Assembly: GCF_023028345.1 (NCBI RefSeq)
Contig: NZ_CP095490.1
Span: 62,001 to 126,000, forward strand
DNA: 64,000 nt
Source of the DNA: Halorientalis marina
GTDB taxonomy: Archaea > Halobacteriota > Halobacteria > Halobacteriales > Haloarculaceae
Reading direction: 5' to 3'
The notes beneath the pieces were generated by a model. It was given only the letters and a program-made list of their open reading frames with translations. It was not told the origin of the DNA and did not search any database. Positions 54,016 to 61,558 of the stretch are shown here, piece by piece. How positions within the stretch are numbered: position 1 is the first letter of the stretch; each line of letters starts with the position of its first letter. The translations under genes and the position numbers were made by a program.

Positions 54016-54290
54016 CAGCGGTCTCCCTCTAATTCGTCTTCACTGAGGTGAACCGCCTCGGCGTCGTCTGGAACAAGTTCCTCATAGGTTCGGAATTCCT
54101 GGCAATCAACACAGAAGACTCCGTTCTCACCGATATCGGAGTCGGTGATGGGGCCATTCTTTGTCACTTCGACATCGATATGTCCGTTCGCAAAGCGATG
54201 CACAGCTCCGAACTGTACTTGATGGATGATCCACGAGAACCGTCCGTTTCCACAATCTGGACAGACAAGCAACTCCGATTCGGAGTTCAT
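54015..54290 (-). CDS. Zinc-binding hypothetical protein
   Basis: A 91-residue protein with CPDCGNGRFSW near the N-terminus and CVDCQEF about 50 residues later: a zinc ribbon with a beta insert (IIHQVQFGAVHRFANGHIDVEV). Acidic tail. No family is assigned. It forms an operon with the two genes downstream. Its start lies about 120 bp from the left end of element B. Confidence 0.6.
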   Translation of the reverse strand: MNSESELLVCPDCGNGRFSWIIHQVQFGAVHRFANGHIDVEVTKNGPITDSDIGENGVFCVDCQEFRTYEELVPDDAEAVHLSEDELEGDR

Positions 54291-54408
54291 CTAACGACCT
54301 CGTATATTCGCCGGTTTGTACTGCGGCTGGTGGTTGCCATCTTGTTTGGACTCCTCCACCGTCTCGGGGGCCACAAACAGGGTAAAATCGATCTCGTATG
54401 TGAAAGGA

Positions 54409-54990
54409 GTCATAGAATCGTTCACAGCCGATTTACTGCGGTGCAAGCGGTAGAAAATGTTGAATCATATATGATTACAGAAGCCGCTGCAAGATACAGA
54501 GGACGGGTTCCGCACGCAATCTTGAATACAGGACACAGAGTGAGATGCTACATGAACAACAACATTTCGCTTGACGGACGGACAATGGTCGGAGTCACGA
54601 ATACTGACGACGGAGAGGTGAGCGGGGACACGAAGTTCCATTTTGAACAGGACGGTGAACGAATCTACGCCCACTACGAGGGTGGTGATGTGGTGGATGG
54701 ACACCTTGTTGGAACTGTTGAGGGCAACCATTGGGACATCCGATACACACAGATTAACCGGAACCACGAGACTGCAACGGGCCACTCTGTCGGGGTCATC
54801 GAAGTTCTAGAAGATGGCCGCCTGCGAGTTGAGGATGAGTGGAAATGGGAATCACAGAGAGGCAGCGGTGAAACGGTACTCGAAGAAGTCAAATAAGGTA
54901 GCACTGAGTGTGCAATGATACAGCGCGCGTATCTTGCACGCGAGTCTTGACAAGACTTGGATAGACAGAGAGCGCGGAGCTTTCTATGAC
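54409..54990. mobile_element. Element B with shared ends, carries a small gene
   Basis: The left end GTCATAGAATCGTTCACA (then GCCGATTTACTGCGGTG) and the right end (CTTGCACGCGAGTCTT, GAC, AAGACTTGGA, ending CTTTCTATGAC) match element A. The homology reaches about 90 bp into the left side. The cargo gene (54552) differs from that of element A. No transposase inside and no target duplication. Confidence 0.5.
54552..54896 (+). CDS. Small beta-rich protein, N-acetylglutamate-synthase-annotated type
   Basis: A 114-residue protein: GRTMVGVTNTDDGEVSGDTKFHFEQDGERIYAHYEGGDVVDGHLVG, then RYTQINRNHETATGHSVGVIEVLEDGRLRVEDEWKW. This is a small beta-barrel-like family in bacteria and archaea, often mislabelled N-acetylglutamate synthase. 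The real function is unknown. The ATG at 54552 is the family's normal start. The open frame upstream runs through element B's left end and is not coding. Confidence 0.65.
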   Translation: MNNNISLDGRTMVGVTNTDDGEVSGDTKFHFEQDGERIYAHYEGGDVVDGHLVGTVEGNHWDIRYTQINRNHETATGHSVGVIEVLEDGRLRVEDEWKWESQRGSGETVLEEVK

Positions 54991-55004
54991 AGGCTCTCTC
55001 GTAA

Positions 55005-55769
55005 TCAACCGTCAGTAGTAGGATGTACACTCAGGGTGAATGCTGGGACGATCCATAGCTCCTCGTCAGTACTGCCGTACTCGGGCTGAGTATAGTCGCT
55101 GGGATCATCAGGGACGGTGTAGCTGTCGATGAGGTCTATGAACTGCCCGGCGCGGCAGATTGCGGTTCCGTCCTCGTCGTAGAGGTAGATGTCAGGTTCG
55201 GGTTCGAAGTCAACTTCAGGGCCTTCAGAGAGGTGATCACCCCAGTTGGTGCGGTTGTGGGCTTTATTAAATAGTTCGAGGCCGCGTTCGCTCGCGACGG
55301 GCACGGCTTCAGGGAGTGCGCCCCAGCCGATATTGAAAGGACGGATATCCGGGTCGTCGGCTTCGTGGAGGAGCTCAAAGGTCATCCCGTCGAAGCCGGC
55401 GGGCTTCTTGAGGGCGTTCTCTCGAGCATCGAATGCAAGGGTGGCCTTGACGATCGCCTCGAAGCGAGATTTCGCCGGCACGACGGCGAACGCGAGTGCG
55501 TCAATTCGTTTCTCGTAGGTCACGGAGACGTCGTCGTGAATAGGTCCATAGGGATTCTCCGATTCGAGTTCCGTGTCGCGCTCACATTCCTTGCAGAGGG
55601 CCCGATCGGGATCGACGGGGCGATCACACTGGGTACACCGCGGGGCTTCGTCGACGGTGAATTCGCCGGCGTCATTGGGGCCGTAATGCTCGTCTTCAAA
55701 AGATGTGTCTCCGAAGTCGTCCTTGCCGTAGAATCTCCGGTCGTCGTCCCAAGGGCTTTCGGCGTTCAT
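55005..55769 (-). CDS. Zinc-ribbon protein of the AVVP plasmid family
   Basis: A 254-residue protein homologous to 9005-10075. The order is an acidic N-terminus, zinc ribbon CTQCDRPVDPDRALCKEC, core LAFAVVPAKSRFEAIVKATLAF through IGWGALPEAVPVASERGLELFNKA, then IYLYDEDGTAICRAGQF and a beta end (ELWIVPAFTLSV). It lacks the C-terminal C-x2-C motifs of its relative. Function unknown. The 84 bp before its ATG carry a TATA-like TTATATTAG. Confidence 0.65.
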   Translation of the reverse strand: MNAESPWDDDRRFYGKDDFGDTSFEDEHYGPNDAGEFTVDEAPRCTQCDRPVDPDRALCKECERDTELESENPYGPIHDDVSVTYEKRIDALAFAVVPAKSRFEAIVKATLAFDARENALKKPAGFDGMTFELLHEADDPDIRPFNIGWGALPEAVPVASERGLELFNKAHNRTNWGDHLSEGPEVDFEPEPDIYLYDEDGTAICRAGQFIDLIDSYTVPDDPSDYTQPEYGSTDEELWIVPAFTLSVHPTTDG

Positions 55770-55853
55770 GGAGGGATTCCTCCCTCCTTCATAGATTGTT
55801 CTCTAATATAAACGAGCGCAAACACTAGCGGCGAGCTTGAAGCAAAAGGGGGT

Positions 55854-56339
55854 TCATTGATAGGGTACGCGAGATGCGTCCTGTTCGCGAGAGTCCGCTT
55901 GTTGGCGGCGCTGGTCGGCCTCGAACATGAAGCGAGCGCTGGCTTTGTCCCCATCGAGGGTGCGCTGATCGACGGCGGTATCTGCAAACAGCGTCCTCTG
56001 GCGTCCGGACGCGTCCTCGGGAACCGTCTTCTCACCGTTCTGAGCACGGATAGCGGAGAGAGAACGGTTGTCGACGAACTCGTCGGAGCCGCCGGTCTCG
56101 ATTCGTGAGGCTCGCTCCCGGGTATCAACGTTGACTCCGTGGTGAAAGAGCGTGGTCTCGAAGGGTTCGTCATCGAGGGCAAGCAAACCGGCCTCGTCGA
56201 TGATCTTCGTCTCGGTATTTTCGGGGTCATCTTGAGCTTCGTCTTCGTGTTCAGTTGTCACGAAAACAGACTGGTGATGCACAGTGAACGAGCGGTGTCG
56301 GTTCGGTACGCTGGCGCTGGTGTCGGTATCAGTACTCAT
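55854..56339 (-). CDS. Hypothetical protein
   Basis: A 161-residue very hydrophilic protein, rich in Asp, Arg, Gln and Thr (ASGRQRTLFADTAVDQRTLDGDKASARFMFEADQRRQQADSREQDAS), predicted mostly disordered with short helices. No family recognised. Start at 56339 (MSTDTDTS). The promoter element TTTGTCGCCCCCGG lies 111 bp upstream, at 56450 on the minus strand. Confidence 0.5.
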   Translation of the reverse strand: MSTDTDTSASVPNRHRSFTVHHQSVFVTTEHEDEAQDDPENTETKIIDEAGLLALDDEPFETTLFHHGVNVDTRERASRIETGGSDEFVDNRSLSAIRAQNGEKTVPEDASGRQRTLFADTAVDQRTLDGDKASARFMFEADQRRQQADSREQDASRVPYQ

Positions 56340-56436
56340 AGATTGTAGTCCCTGCAGAACGGGTGATTCGACTGATATGATTCTCACGTCGTGCGGATTA
56401 GTGGGGTTGATGAGGCAGGCGATCCCCGCACCGCGT

Positions 56437-56450
56437 CCGGGGGCGACAAA
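56437..56450 (-). promoter_or_regulatory. TTTGTC element
   Basis: Minus strand TTTGTCGCCCCCGG, then GCGGTGCGGGG. One of the best matches to the shared promoter pattern, although the distance to the ATG at 56339 is longer than in the other cases. Confidence 0.45.
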
Positions 56451-56512
56451 CGAGTAGGCCGTGGGCAGGCCGGTCTTGGATTTATATTGATGAGTTTAGC
56501 CATGACGGACCA

Positions 56513-57376
56513 CTATATCCCAAATTCCATCGTGTCTGTAGAATCAAACTCGCCGAGGTTCTCGTTCCCGTTGAGGAGGATGATACGAAGTGTGTCGAAG
56601 TCTCCATCGAGGCTCCCCGTCACCGTAACAGGCCCGTACCAATACCCCTCTTCGTCGCGAACCTCACTCTCGGAGCAGGCAGGGTCGTGGCTGTACGCGA
56701 GGTAGATCGTCGCGGTGGGCCCCCTAACATAGAGATGATTGACGCCAAAGTATCCGCACTTGTTTCTGTAGTGGAAGCCGCCCTCTGCCGTGAACGCACC
56801 GTCGCCGTCGACGGTGAGCTCGAGGCCGTCCACCCGGTGCATCGTGTGGGGCGGGCTCACGACCCAGTCCTCGATGGTCGAATTGTGGACGGCAACGTCG
56901 GCGAGTTTCTTCCCAGGCTCGGGATCGTCGTAATGCGGATTCCAGTCGTTCGTGGCGGGCGAGGTGATCGGCCCGACATAGACGCGGTCAATTGGGTCGA
57001 AGCGTTCAGGATATCTGGTGTACGAAGGGGGGAGGTCGCCAGGCATCACGCCGGGACCGTTCGGCAGTCCACCAGGTCTATCGTCGTCAGGGTCAGGCTC
57101 GGGCGTTGGTTCGGGGGTTCCGTCGCTGGTGTCGGGTTGGTTCGTCGTCGTGGACGTTCGAGCAGGAGTCTGCCCATCACCGCTCCCGGGTCCGTCTTCG
57201 TCAGTCGCGTTCTGCTCGCTGTTGACGGGTTCTGCGCCGAAGACGCCGAGACATCCGGCGAGGCTGGCGAGGCCAACTGTCCCAATACCGCCGAGAACAG
57301 TCCGACGGGTTACTCGTCGAGTGCTGCCGGGAGTGACTGCTTTCGGTTGGGAGAGCGGATCTTGAGGGGTAATCAT
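56513..57376 (-). CDS. Tat-exported lipoprotein
   Basis: A 287-residue secreted protein. The N-terminus has a twin-arginine signal (STRRVTRRTVLGGIGTVGL) followed by the lipobox ASLAGC near residue 42. A Pro/Thr/Asp-rich linker of about 60 residues precedes a globular part (VYVGPITSPATNDWNPHYDD ... NKCGYFGVNHLYVRGPTATIYLAYSHDPACSESEV) with two cysteines that may bond. It should be anchored by lipid on the outer face. No family recognised for the mature domain. Confidence 0.75.
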   Translation of the reverse strand: MITPQDPLSQPKAVTPGSTRRVTRRTVLGGIGTVGLASLAGCLGVFGAEPVNSEQNATDEDGPGSGDGQTPARTSTTTNQPDTSDGTPEPTPEPDPDDDRPGGLPNGPGVMPGDLPPSYTRYPERFDPIDRVYVGPITSPATNDWNPHYDDPEPGKKLADVAVHNSTIEDWVVSPPHTMHRVDGLELTVDGDGAFTAEGGFHYRNKCGYFGVNHLYVRGPTATIYLAYSHDPACSESEVRDEEGYWYGPVTVTGSLDGDFDTLRIILLNGNENLGEFDSTDTMEFGI

Positions 57377-57393
57377 AGAGGGCGATCCCGCTT

Positions 57394-57738
57394 CTACACC
57401 TGTTCGCGTTCGTCGTCGGACAGTTCTCCTTCTCGTGCTCGTTTCGCTCGGAGCTGTCGAGCCTCACATTCGGTGAGGGCTTCTTCTGGGACACTGAGAT
57501 AATCGAGCGCCCACTCTTCGACCTCAGGGAGCGTCATCGGGTGAGGGAGTTCGTGATGCCCGACGGGGCGGGCGAGGAATGAGCCATCATCGTCGCGAAG
57601 GTCCTCATCATAGTACCCGAGAAAGTATCGCTCGAGGCCGTTCACCCCTGGACCATCCATGATGGTAATCATGGTGAAAGAGTCCGCCTCGAACTCTGAT
57701 TCGAGGCTGAGGGTCGGATATTTGGAGGTGATATTCAC
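57394..57738 (-). CDS. Hypothetical protein
   Basis: A 114-residue acidic protein (ERYFLGYYDEDLRDDDGSFLARPVGHHELPHPMTLPEVEEWALDYLSV), mixed strands then a charged helix (TECEARQLRAKRAREGELSDDE). No family recognised. It ends 17 bp before the lipoprotein start, so both may be in one operon after the TGT-like gene. Confidence 0.55.
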   Translation of the reverse strand: MNITSKYPTLSLESEFEADSFTMITIMDGPGVNGLERYFLGYYDEDLRDDDGSFLARPVGHHELPHPMTLPEVEEWALDYLSVPEEALTECEARQLRAKRAREGELSDDEREQV

Positions 57739-57795
57739 AGGTACAGTAGGACGGGTCTGCTCATAAGTGAGACTGAATCACATCAAATGTGGCGG

Positions 57796-59013
57796 CTACA
57801 GTTCTTTCGAAGGGTATGGCTCGTCTGTCTCGACGCCGTCGGTGTCGTCCACACAGAACTGCCTGTTCCATAGGTTGAACTGGAGTTGCTCGCAGAATCG
57901 ACACCAGGCGGTATTTTCCTCGTATGGATGCCGATTCGGGTCGATTAGGTTCCCACAGATACACTCAACCAACGGGTCGGCAACGTCAGGACGGCCCGGC
58001 TTCCCGGCGGCGAACGCGCTGAGGGGGACGACTCGCAAGCGCCCGGGTTCGGTTGCTGCGTCTGCCGACTCGTCGGCGTAGGCAGCTGCGATGAGTGCGT
58101 CGACGGCATCGCCGTAGTCCATGTACGCTTGGAGAGTGCGAATCCAGGCGGGGACGCGGTCGGCCCACTCAGGGTCAGTCACACGAGCGTGAGCGGCCTT
58201 CGACTGCCACGATGTCGTATCGGCCGAATCGAGTGCCAAGAGGGTCTCGGCGCCCTCGAGAACGGTCTTCGAGATCCCGAAGCCGTGGAGCGCATACTTC
58301 GAGGGGATAGCGTCGCGCAACTCCTGAATGATCGCACGAACTTCACTGGTTTTGTTCGGGCGAAGAATTGACCCGATGCCAAGCGTTGGTGAGGCGAGGC
58401 CGTGCTCTTTGAGGTAGTCGAACGACCACAGATACTCTTCGATGTCGTGCCCCTGCAAGACGGCAACGGGTTCGGCGGTGAGACCGGCTTCCTCCGCAGC
58501 TTCCAGGCAGTAGACGTGGTCGCGTATTGACCACTCCTGGTGGGTGCGGATATCCCGGTCGGCGTCGCGAAGAAGATCGAGGGCACACGCCCAATCCCGG
58601 AGCGTGTACTTTTCGATTTGATCGTCGTACTCGCTCAAGTAGGCAACATAGTCGTCAATGCTCGTCGGGTAATGGTTGAACTTCTTCTGAACGCTGTACC
58701 CGCCGGAATCGATAAACCAGTTCGGCCCCTCGAAAGGGCGATTGTCCCGGCGAGCGTAGGATATCATCGCGTATCCAGGGTGTGGGATGGCGTTGAGGTC
58801 GACACCAGCAGCGAGAAGCGCTTCCAGATCGTCGAGATCGAGTGCGTCGGGATTTGTGGCGGCAAGTGCAGCCGTCCCGATGGCTTTTCGCGATGATCCG
58901 GACCCGACCGTGTAGTGGAACTTGAACCGCTCACTCTCCTGTACTCCGGGCGATAGCGATTCACCATGAGAAGGCGATCGCTGACCGGGACTGGCGGGTG
59001 CTTCTGAGGACAT
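57796..59013 (-). CDS. TGT/DpdA-like protein
   Basis: A 405-residue protein resembling tRNA-guanine transglycosylases, most like the DNA-acting DpdA branch. FIDSGGYSVQKKFNHYPTS contains the DSGG signature that holds the catalytic Asp. Then come AVLQGHDIEEYL, LGIGSILRPNKTSEVRAIIQEL, KYALHGFGISK and ALDSADTTSW, all typical of TGT barrels. The C-terminus has a Cys cluster (CICGNLIDP ... WCRFCEQLQF) where TGTs bind zinc. DpdA replaces guanine by 7-deazaguanine bases in DNA; haloarchaea make the precursor preQ0 for archaeosine. Acting on DNA is inference. The promoter element lies 37 bp before the ATG. Confidence 0.72.
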   Translation of the reverse strand: MSSEAPASPGQRSPSHGESLSPGVQESERFKFHYTVGSGSSRKAIGTAALAATNPDALDLDDLEALLAAGVDLNAIPHPGYAMISYARRDNRPFEGPNWFIDSGGYSVQKKFNHYPTSIDDYVAYLSEYDDQIEKYTLRDWACALDLLRDADRDIRTHQEWSIRDHVYCLEAAEEAGLTAEPVAVLQGHDIEEYLWSFDYLKEHGLASPTLGIGSILRPNKTSEVRAIIQELRDAIPSKYALHGFGISKTVLEGAETLLALDSADTTSWQSKAAHARVTDPEWADRVPAWIRTLQAYMDYGDAVDALIAAAYADESADAATEPGRLRVVPLSAFAAGKPGRPDVADPLVECICGNLIDPNRHPYEENTAWCRFCEQLQFNLWNRQFCVDDTDGVETDEPYPSKEL

Positions 59014-59034
59014 CGTCTCTGATCTCGCGCACCC

Positions 59035-59050
59035 TCCAGCGAGCGACAAA
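59035..59050 (-). promoter_or_regulatory. TTTGTC element before the TGT-like gene
   Basis: Minus strand TTTGTCGCTCGCTGG followed by AGGGTGCGCGAG. The first T is 37 bp from the ATG at 59013, as for 48858 and, within a base, 60256 and 50925. Confidence 0.5.
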
Positions 59051-59136
59051 CGGAGGCAGTCGGGTGGCTTGGCGACCGAGCAATTCGGGGTTAACGAGAT
59101 GCACAGTTTGTCGCGGCTTGAATCGGAGTCGAAATC

Positions 59137-59514
59137 TCAGCTATTTGGTTCGTCCAGGAGTTCGATGGTGACGGCTGCCTCAAGATGATGCCACAGTAGA
59201 CCAGACCGGAACGTCTCAGTAAGGGTTGTTGCGCAATCAGGGAATTGAGCAGGCTCTTGGACGTCGTGGAGATCGTACACCCGAGCAAGGGCCTGGAGCG
59301 TATAGGCGATGGCGACGAGATCGCTTCCAAAGGGGTCGCGATCAGTATGGAGGAGATCGTCGAGCGCCGAGTAGCGAGCCTCGAGCAGTTGGTCGGAATT
59401 CACTGTTTCGAGCGAGGTTCCCATCTCGTCGAGTTCATCGAGGACGTCGTCGACGAGAGATTCGGCGAGCGGTAGCGGTTCGGGGACCGGTGTTGGAATG
59501 AAGGTCTGAGTCAT
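59137..59514 (-). CDS. Hypothetical protein
   Basis: A 125-residue acidic helical protein (LAESLVDDVLDELDEMGTSLETVNSDQLLEARYSALDDLL). No family recognised. Its ATG overlaps the stop of the upstream gene by 4 bp. Three genes (60256 down to 59137) thus form a coupled operon. Confidence 0.6.
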   Translation of the reverse strand: MTQTFIPTPVPEPLPLAESLVDDVLDELDEMGTSLETVNSDQLLEARYSALDDLLHTDRDPFGSDLVAIAYTLQALARVYDLHDVQEPAQFPDCATTLTETFRSGLLWHHLEAAVTIELLDEPNS

Positions 59515-59924
59515 TCGGAGACTGCCTCCCCATCATTAGTGCCACTGTCACCTTTGGCCTCGGCTTTCTCACGGAGGCGAGCTTTCTCGGCACAGTGGTC
59601 GGCATACACCCGAGAAAAGCGATTTCGCTGACTCTCGAGGGTCATCTGGGAGCTCCGGGCTCGGCGAACTCGGTCGAACGCGAACGGGTCACGATACTGC
59701 AGATGCGTCGGGATACTGACTTTGGCGAGGTCACCCCCGGATGAGACACCGAGTTCTCTAAGATAGCGTCGGAGCAGCGCCTCCGTAGAGCCGATTTTCG
59801 ACCGCAGTGCTCGAAGCGTGCGCTCGTGACCGGATGAGAGACCGTCACGCGCCTCGTAGTCGATAGCATCGAGGTCGATATCCTCCCACCGAGGCACGTT
59901 ATTGGGCGTAGAGTCACCGGTCAT
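59511..59924 (-). CDS. Hypothetical protein, possible DNA-binding
   Basis: A 137-residue protein. A helical middle (HERTLRALRSKIGSTEALLRRYLRELGV) could form a helix-turn-helix-like unit, and the C-terminus is strongly basic-acidic (CAEKARLREKAEAKGD). No family recognised. It overlaps both neighbours by 4 bp. Confidence 0.55.
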   Translation of the reverse strand: MTGDSTPNNVPRWEDIDLDAIDYEARDGLSSGHERTLRALRSKIGSTEALLRRYLRELGVSSGGDLAKVSIPTHLQYRDPFAFDRVRRARSSQMTLESQRNRFSRVYADHCAEKARLREKAEAKGDSGTNDGEAVSE

Positions 59925-60256
59925 GCACTGGCTTGCGCTTCGTCCGGGATATTCGCGCTCGGTGCGTCTGGGGTGATGGGTGCGCAGACGGCGGGTGGGT
60001 CGGGATCGGTGTCGTTGTTGTTCTGAAAGCGACGGGCGATTCGGTCGTGGAGTGTTGTGCGCTCCCGATCGTCGTCCGTGTCATCGTACGGACGGCCGGT
60101 AGGGAGGGCGATTCGACCGGAGATCGTCCCGTCGCCGTGAGCGGTGAAGAGGACGTGGTCGGTGGCGTAGCCAAACGTGTTGACCGCGAGTTCGTGGAGC
60201 TGTTCTACTTCACTACGGGTGCGTTCAGGCGCGTCTTCTGCGACTTCATAGGTCAT
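59921..60256 (-). CDS. Hypothetical protein
   Basis: A 111-residue protein. The first 75 residues (ERTRSEVEQLHELAVNTFGYATDHVLFTAHGDGTISGRIALPTG) look like a helix followed by a beta hairpin. The C-terminus is Pro/Asp-rich. No family recognised. It is first in its operon and is preceded by the clearest dyad-plus-promoter arrangement in the window. Confidence 0.6.
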   Translation of the reverse strand: MTYEVAEDAPERTRSEVEQLHELAVNTFGYATDHVLFTAHGDGTISGRIALPTGRPYDDTDDDRERTTLHDRIARRFQNNNDTDPDPPAVCAPITPDAPSANIPDEAQASA

Positions 60257-60275
60257 GTTTGTACGTCCCTCACCG

Positions 60276-60334
60276 GCACGGGGGGCGACAAAACTGGTCC
60301 TACGCTACGCTCGCGTCCGTACTGTAACGTAGGA
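60276..60334 (-). promoter_or_regulatory. Dyad plus TTTGTC element
   Basis: Minus strand: TCCTACGTTAC (60334-60324), a 15-bp centre, GTAGCGTAGGA (60308-60298), then TTTTGTCGCCCCCCG (60293-60279), CCGGTGAGGG and the ATG at 60256. This is the model case for the shared promoter. Confidence 0.7.
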
Positions 60335-60356
60335 CGCTGAACGCCGGAAGAACGAT

Positions 60357-60656
60357 TCAAAATGCTCCGATCGAGACCTGTTCGGTAGTATCTCCATCTT
60401 CCTCGGTGGGCGTATCCGCTCGATCTATGTCTTCGAGTGTTTCAGCGCAGATATCGAGTGGACACGTTCCATAGTGGCCTTCGTCGACAGCGAGGCGGTC
60501 ACGCTTTCCGTGAGGATGAACGAAATTACCGGCGTGCCCCGACGGGCGCTTGCACTTAGTGCCGATAGGAGCGCTACACGATGGGCACCCTACCTCAAGC
60601 ACGGGATCGCGGGGCCACGTTCGATCACAGCCGTCGCGATTGCAGGAGAGGGTCAT
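60357..60656 (-). CDS. Zinc-finger protein
   Basis: A 99-residue protein with two zinc motifs. The first pair is CNRDGCDRTWP. The second is CPSCSAPIGTKCKRPSGHAGNFVHPHGKR: C-x2-C...C...H, a knuckle seen in phage and actinobacterial DNA-associated proteins. It overlaps the stop of the methylase-like gene upstream by 4 bp, so it probably belongs to the same complex or pathway. Confidence 0.65.
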   Translation of the reverse strand: MTLSCNRDGCDRTWPRDPVLEVGCPSCSAPIGTKCKRPSGHAGNFVHPHGKRDRLAVDEGHYGTCPLDICAETLEDIDRADTPTEEDGDTTEQVSIGAF

Positions 60657-61558
60657 ACGAACTCGTCGAAACCAGCCTGGGAGGTGTCACTCGGGTCGAG
60701 CGTGACATCGAGGTTCGGTGCGAGTGTTGGTTCTTCGGGTGTTGGTTCCGGGTCGACGTCCAGCTCAGATTCGGTGTCCGGTTCCTCTTGTGCGGCGCCG
60801 GCGTCGGTGTCGTCGTCGACGAGGGATACACCGAAGAATCGGGCGAGGACGCGGTCACGCTCGCTCGTGTCGAGTTCTCGCACAGGATGGTCGCCCCCGA
60901 TGAGCTGGGCAGTGCTGATGAACCATACCCGTCGGGCATCGAGTTTCAAGGCGTCACCGAGTAGGACGTACCCGGTCATAGCGTTGAGAACGAAGTTGAG
61001 AACGGCCATCTTCGCGCAGAGAGGATCTTTGTCGTATCCGAGATAGACGGCTGGAGTCTCTGGTGCGAGGTTCTGGAGTCGATGGGCACTGTCGACGATG
61101 AGTCGACCGCTCCCGCACCCAGAGACATCACCGATCACCAGAGGGTCGTCCGGCGTGGCCTCACGGAGGCTATCGGTGTCGGGGAGGTTCATCTGGGCCA
61201 TCGCTCGGCTCACCGCTCCGGGCGTGAAGTACTGGGCGAAGTGCTCGCTGGTGAGGCCGTAGTGTTCGTAGACGCCGCCGAGGACATCTTCTTGCGTTTC
61301 CTCCATCGCAAGGACGAGACCCCCGAGGGCGTTGGCGTGCAGCGTCGCGAACTCTCGAACCGTCTCCTCGTCCCGACCATCATTTCGATACCGGTCGAGC
61401 GGTTTCTGATAGGCGTCTTCGTCGCCGGAGAAGCTGGCGACCGCCATACTGATCCAATCGGAGAAGACCCGGTAGGTGGATTTACCCGTCTGCTGACTGA
61501 TGTCGTCGAGCGAGTCAGTGACGAGTTCGCGGTGTTCGGGTTCCAAGAGTGTCGTCAT
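60653..61558 (-). CDS. N6-adenine methylase-like protein lacking NPPY
   Basis: A 301-residue protein homologous to 4822-5634. An N-terminal helical part (SDWISMAVASFSGDEDAYQKPLDRY) is followed by EHFAQYFTPGAVSRAMAQM, motif I as VIGDVSGCGSGRLIVDSAH (D-x-S-GCGSG instead of DPACGSG), and YLGYDKDPLCAKMAVLNF. GDALKLDARRVWFIST follows, where NPPY/F would be expected but is missing. The C-terminus is acidic. It may bind S-adenosylmethionine without methylating adenine, or use another residue. Coupled to a SWIM gene upstream and a zinc-finger gene downstream. Confidence 0.72.
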   Translation of the reverse strand: MTTLLEPEHRELVTDSLDDISQQTGKSTYRVFSDWISMAVASFSGDEDAYQKPLDRYRNDGRDEETVREFATLHANALGGLVLAMEETQEDVLGGVYEHYGLTSEHFAQYFTPGAVSRAMAQMNLPDTDSLREATPDDPLVIGDVSGCGSGRLIVDSAHRLQNLAPETPAVYLGYDKDPLCAKMAVLNFVLNAMTGYVLLGDALKLDARRVWFISTAQLIGGDHPVRELDTSERDRVLARFFGVSLVDDDTDAGAAQEEPDTESELDVDPEPTPEEPTLAPNLDVTLDPSDTSQAGFDEFV

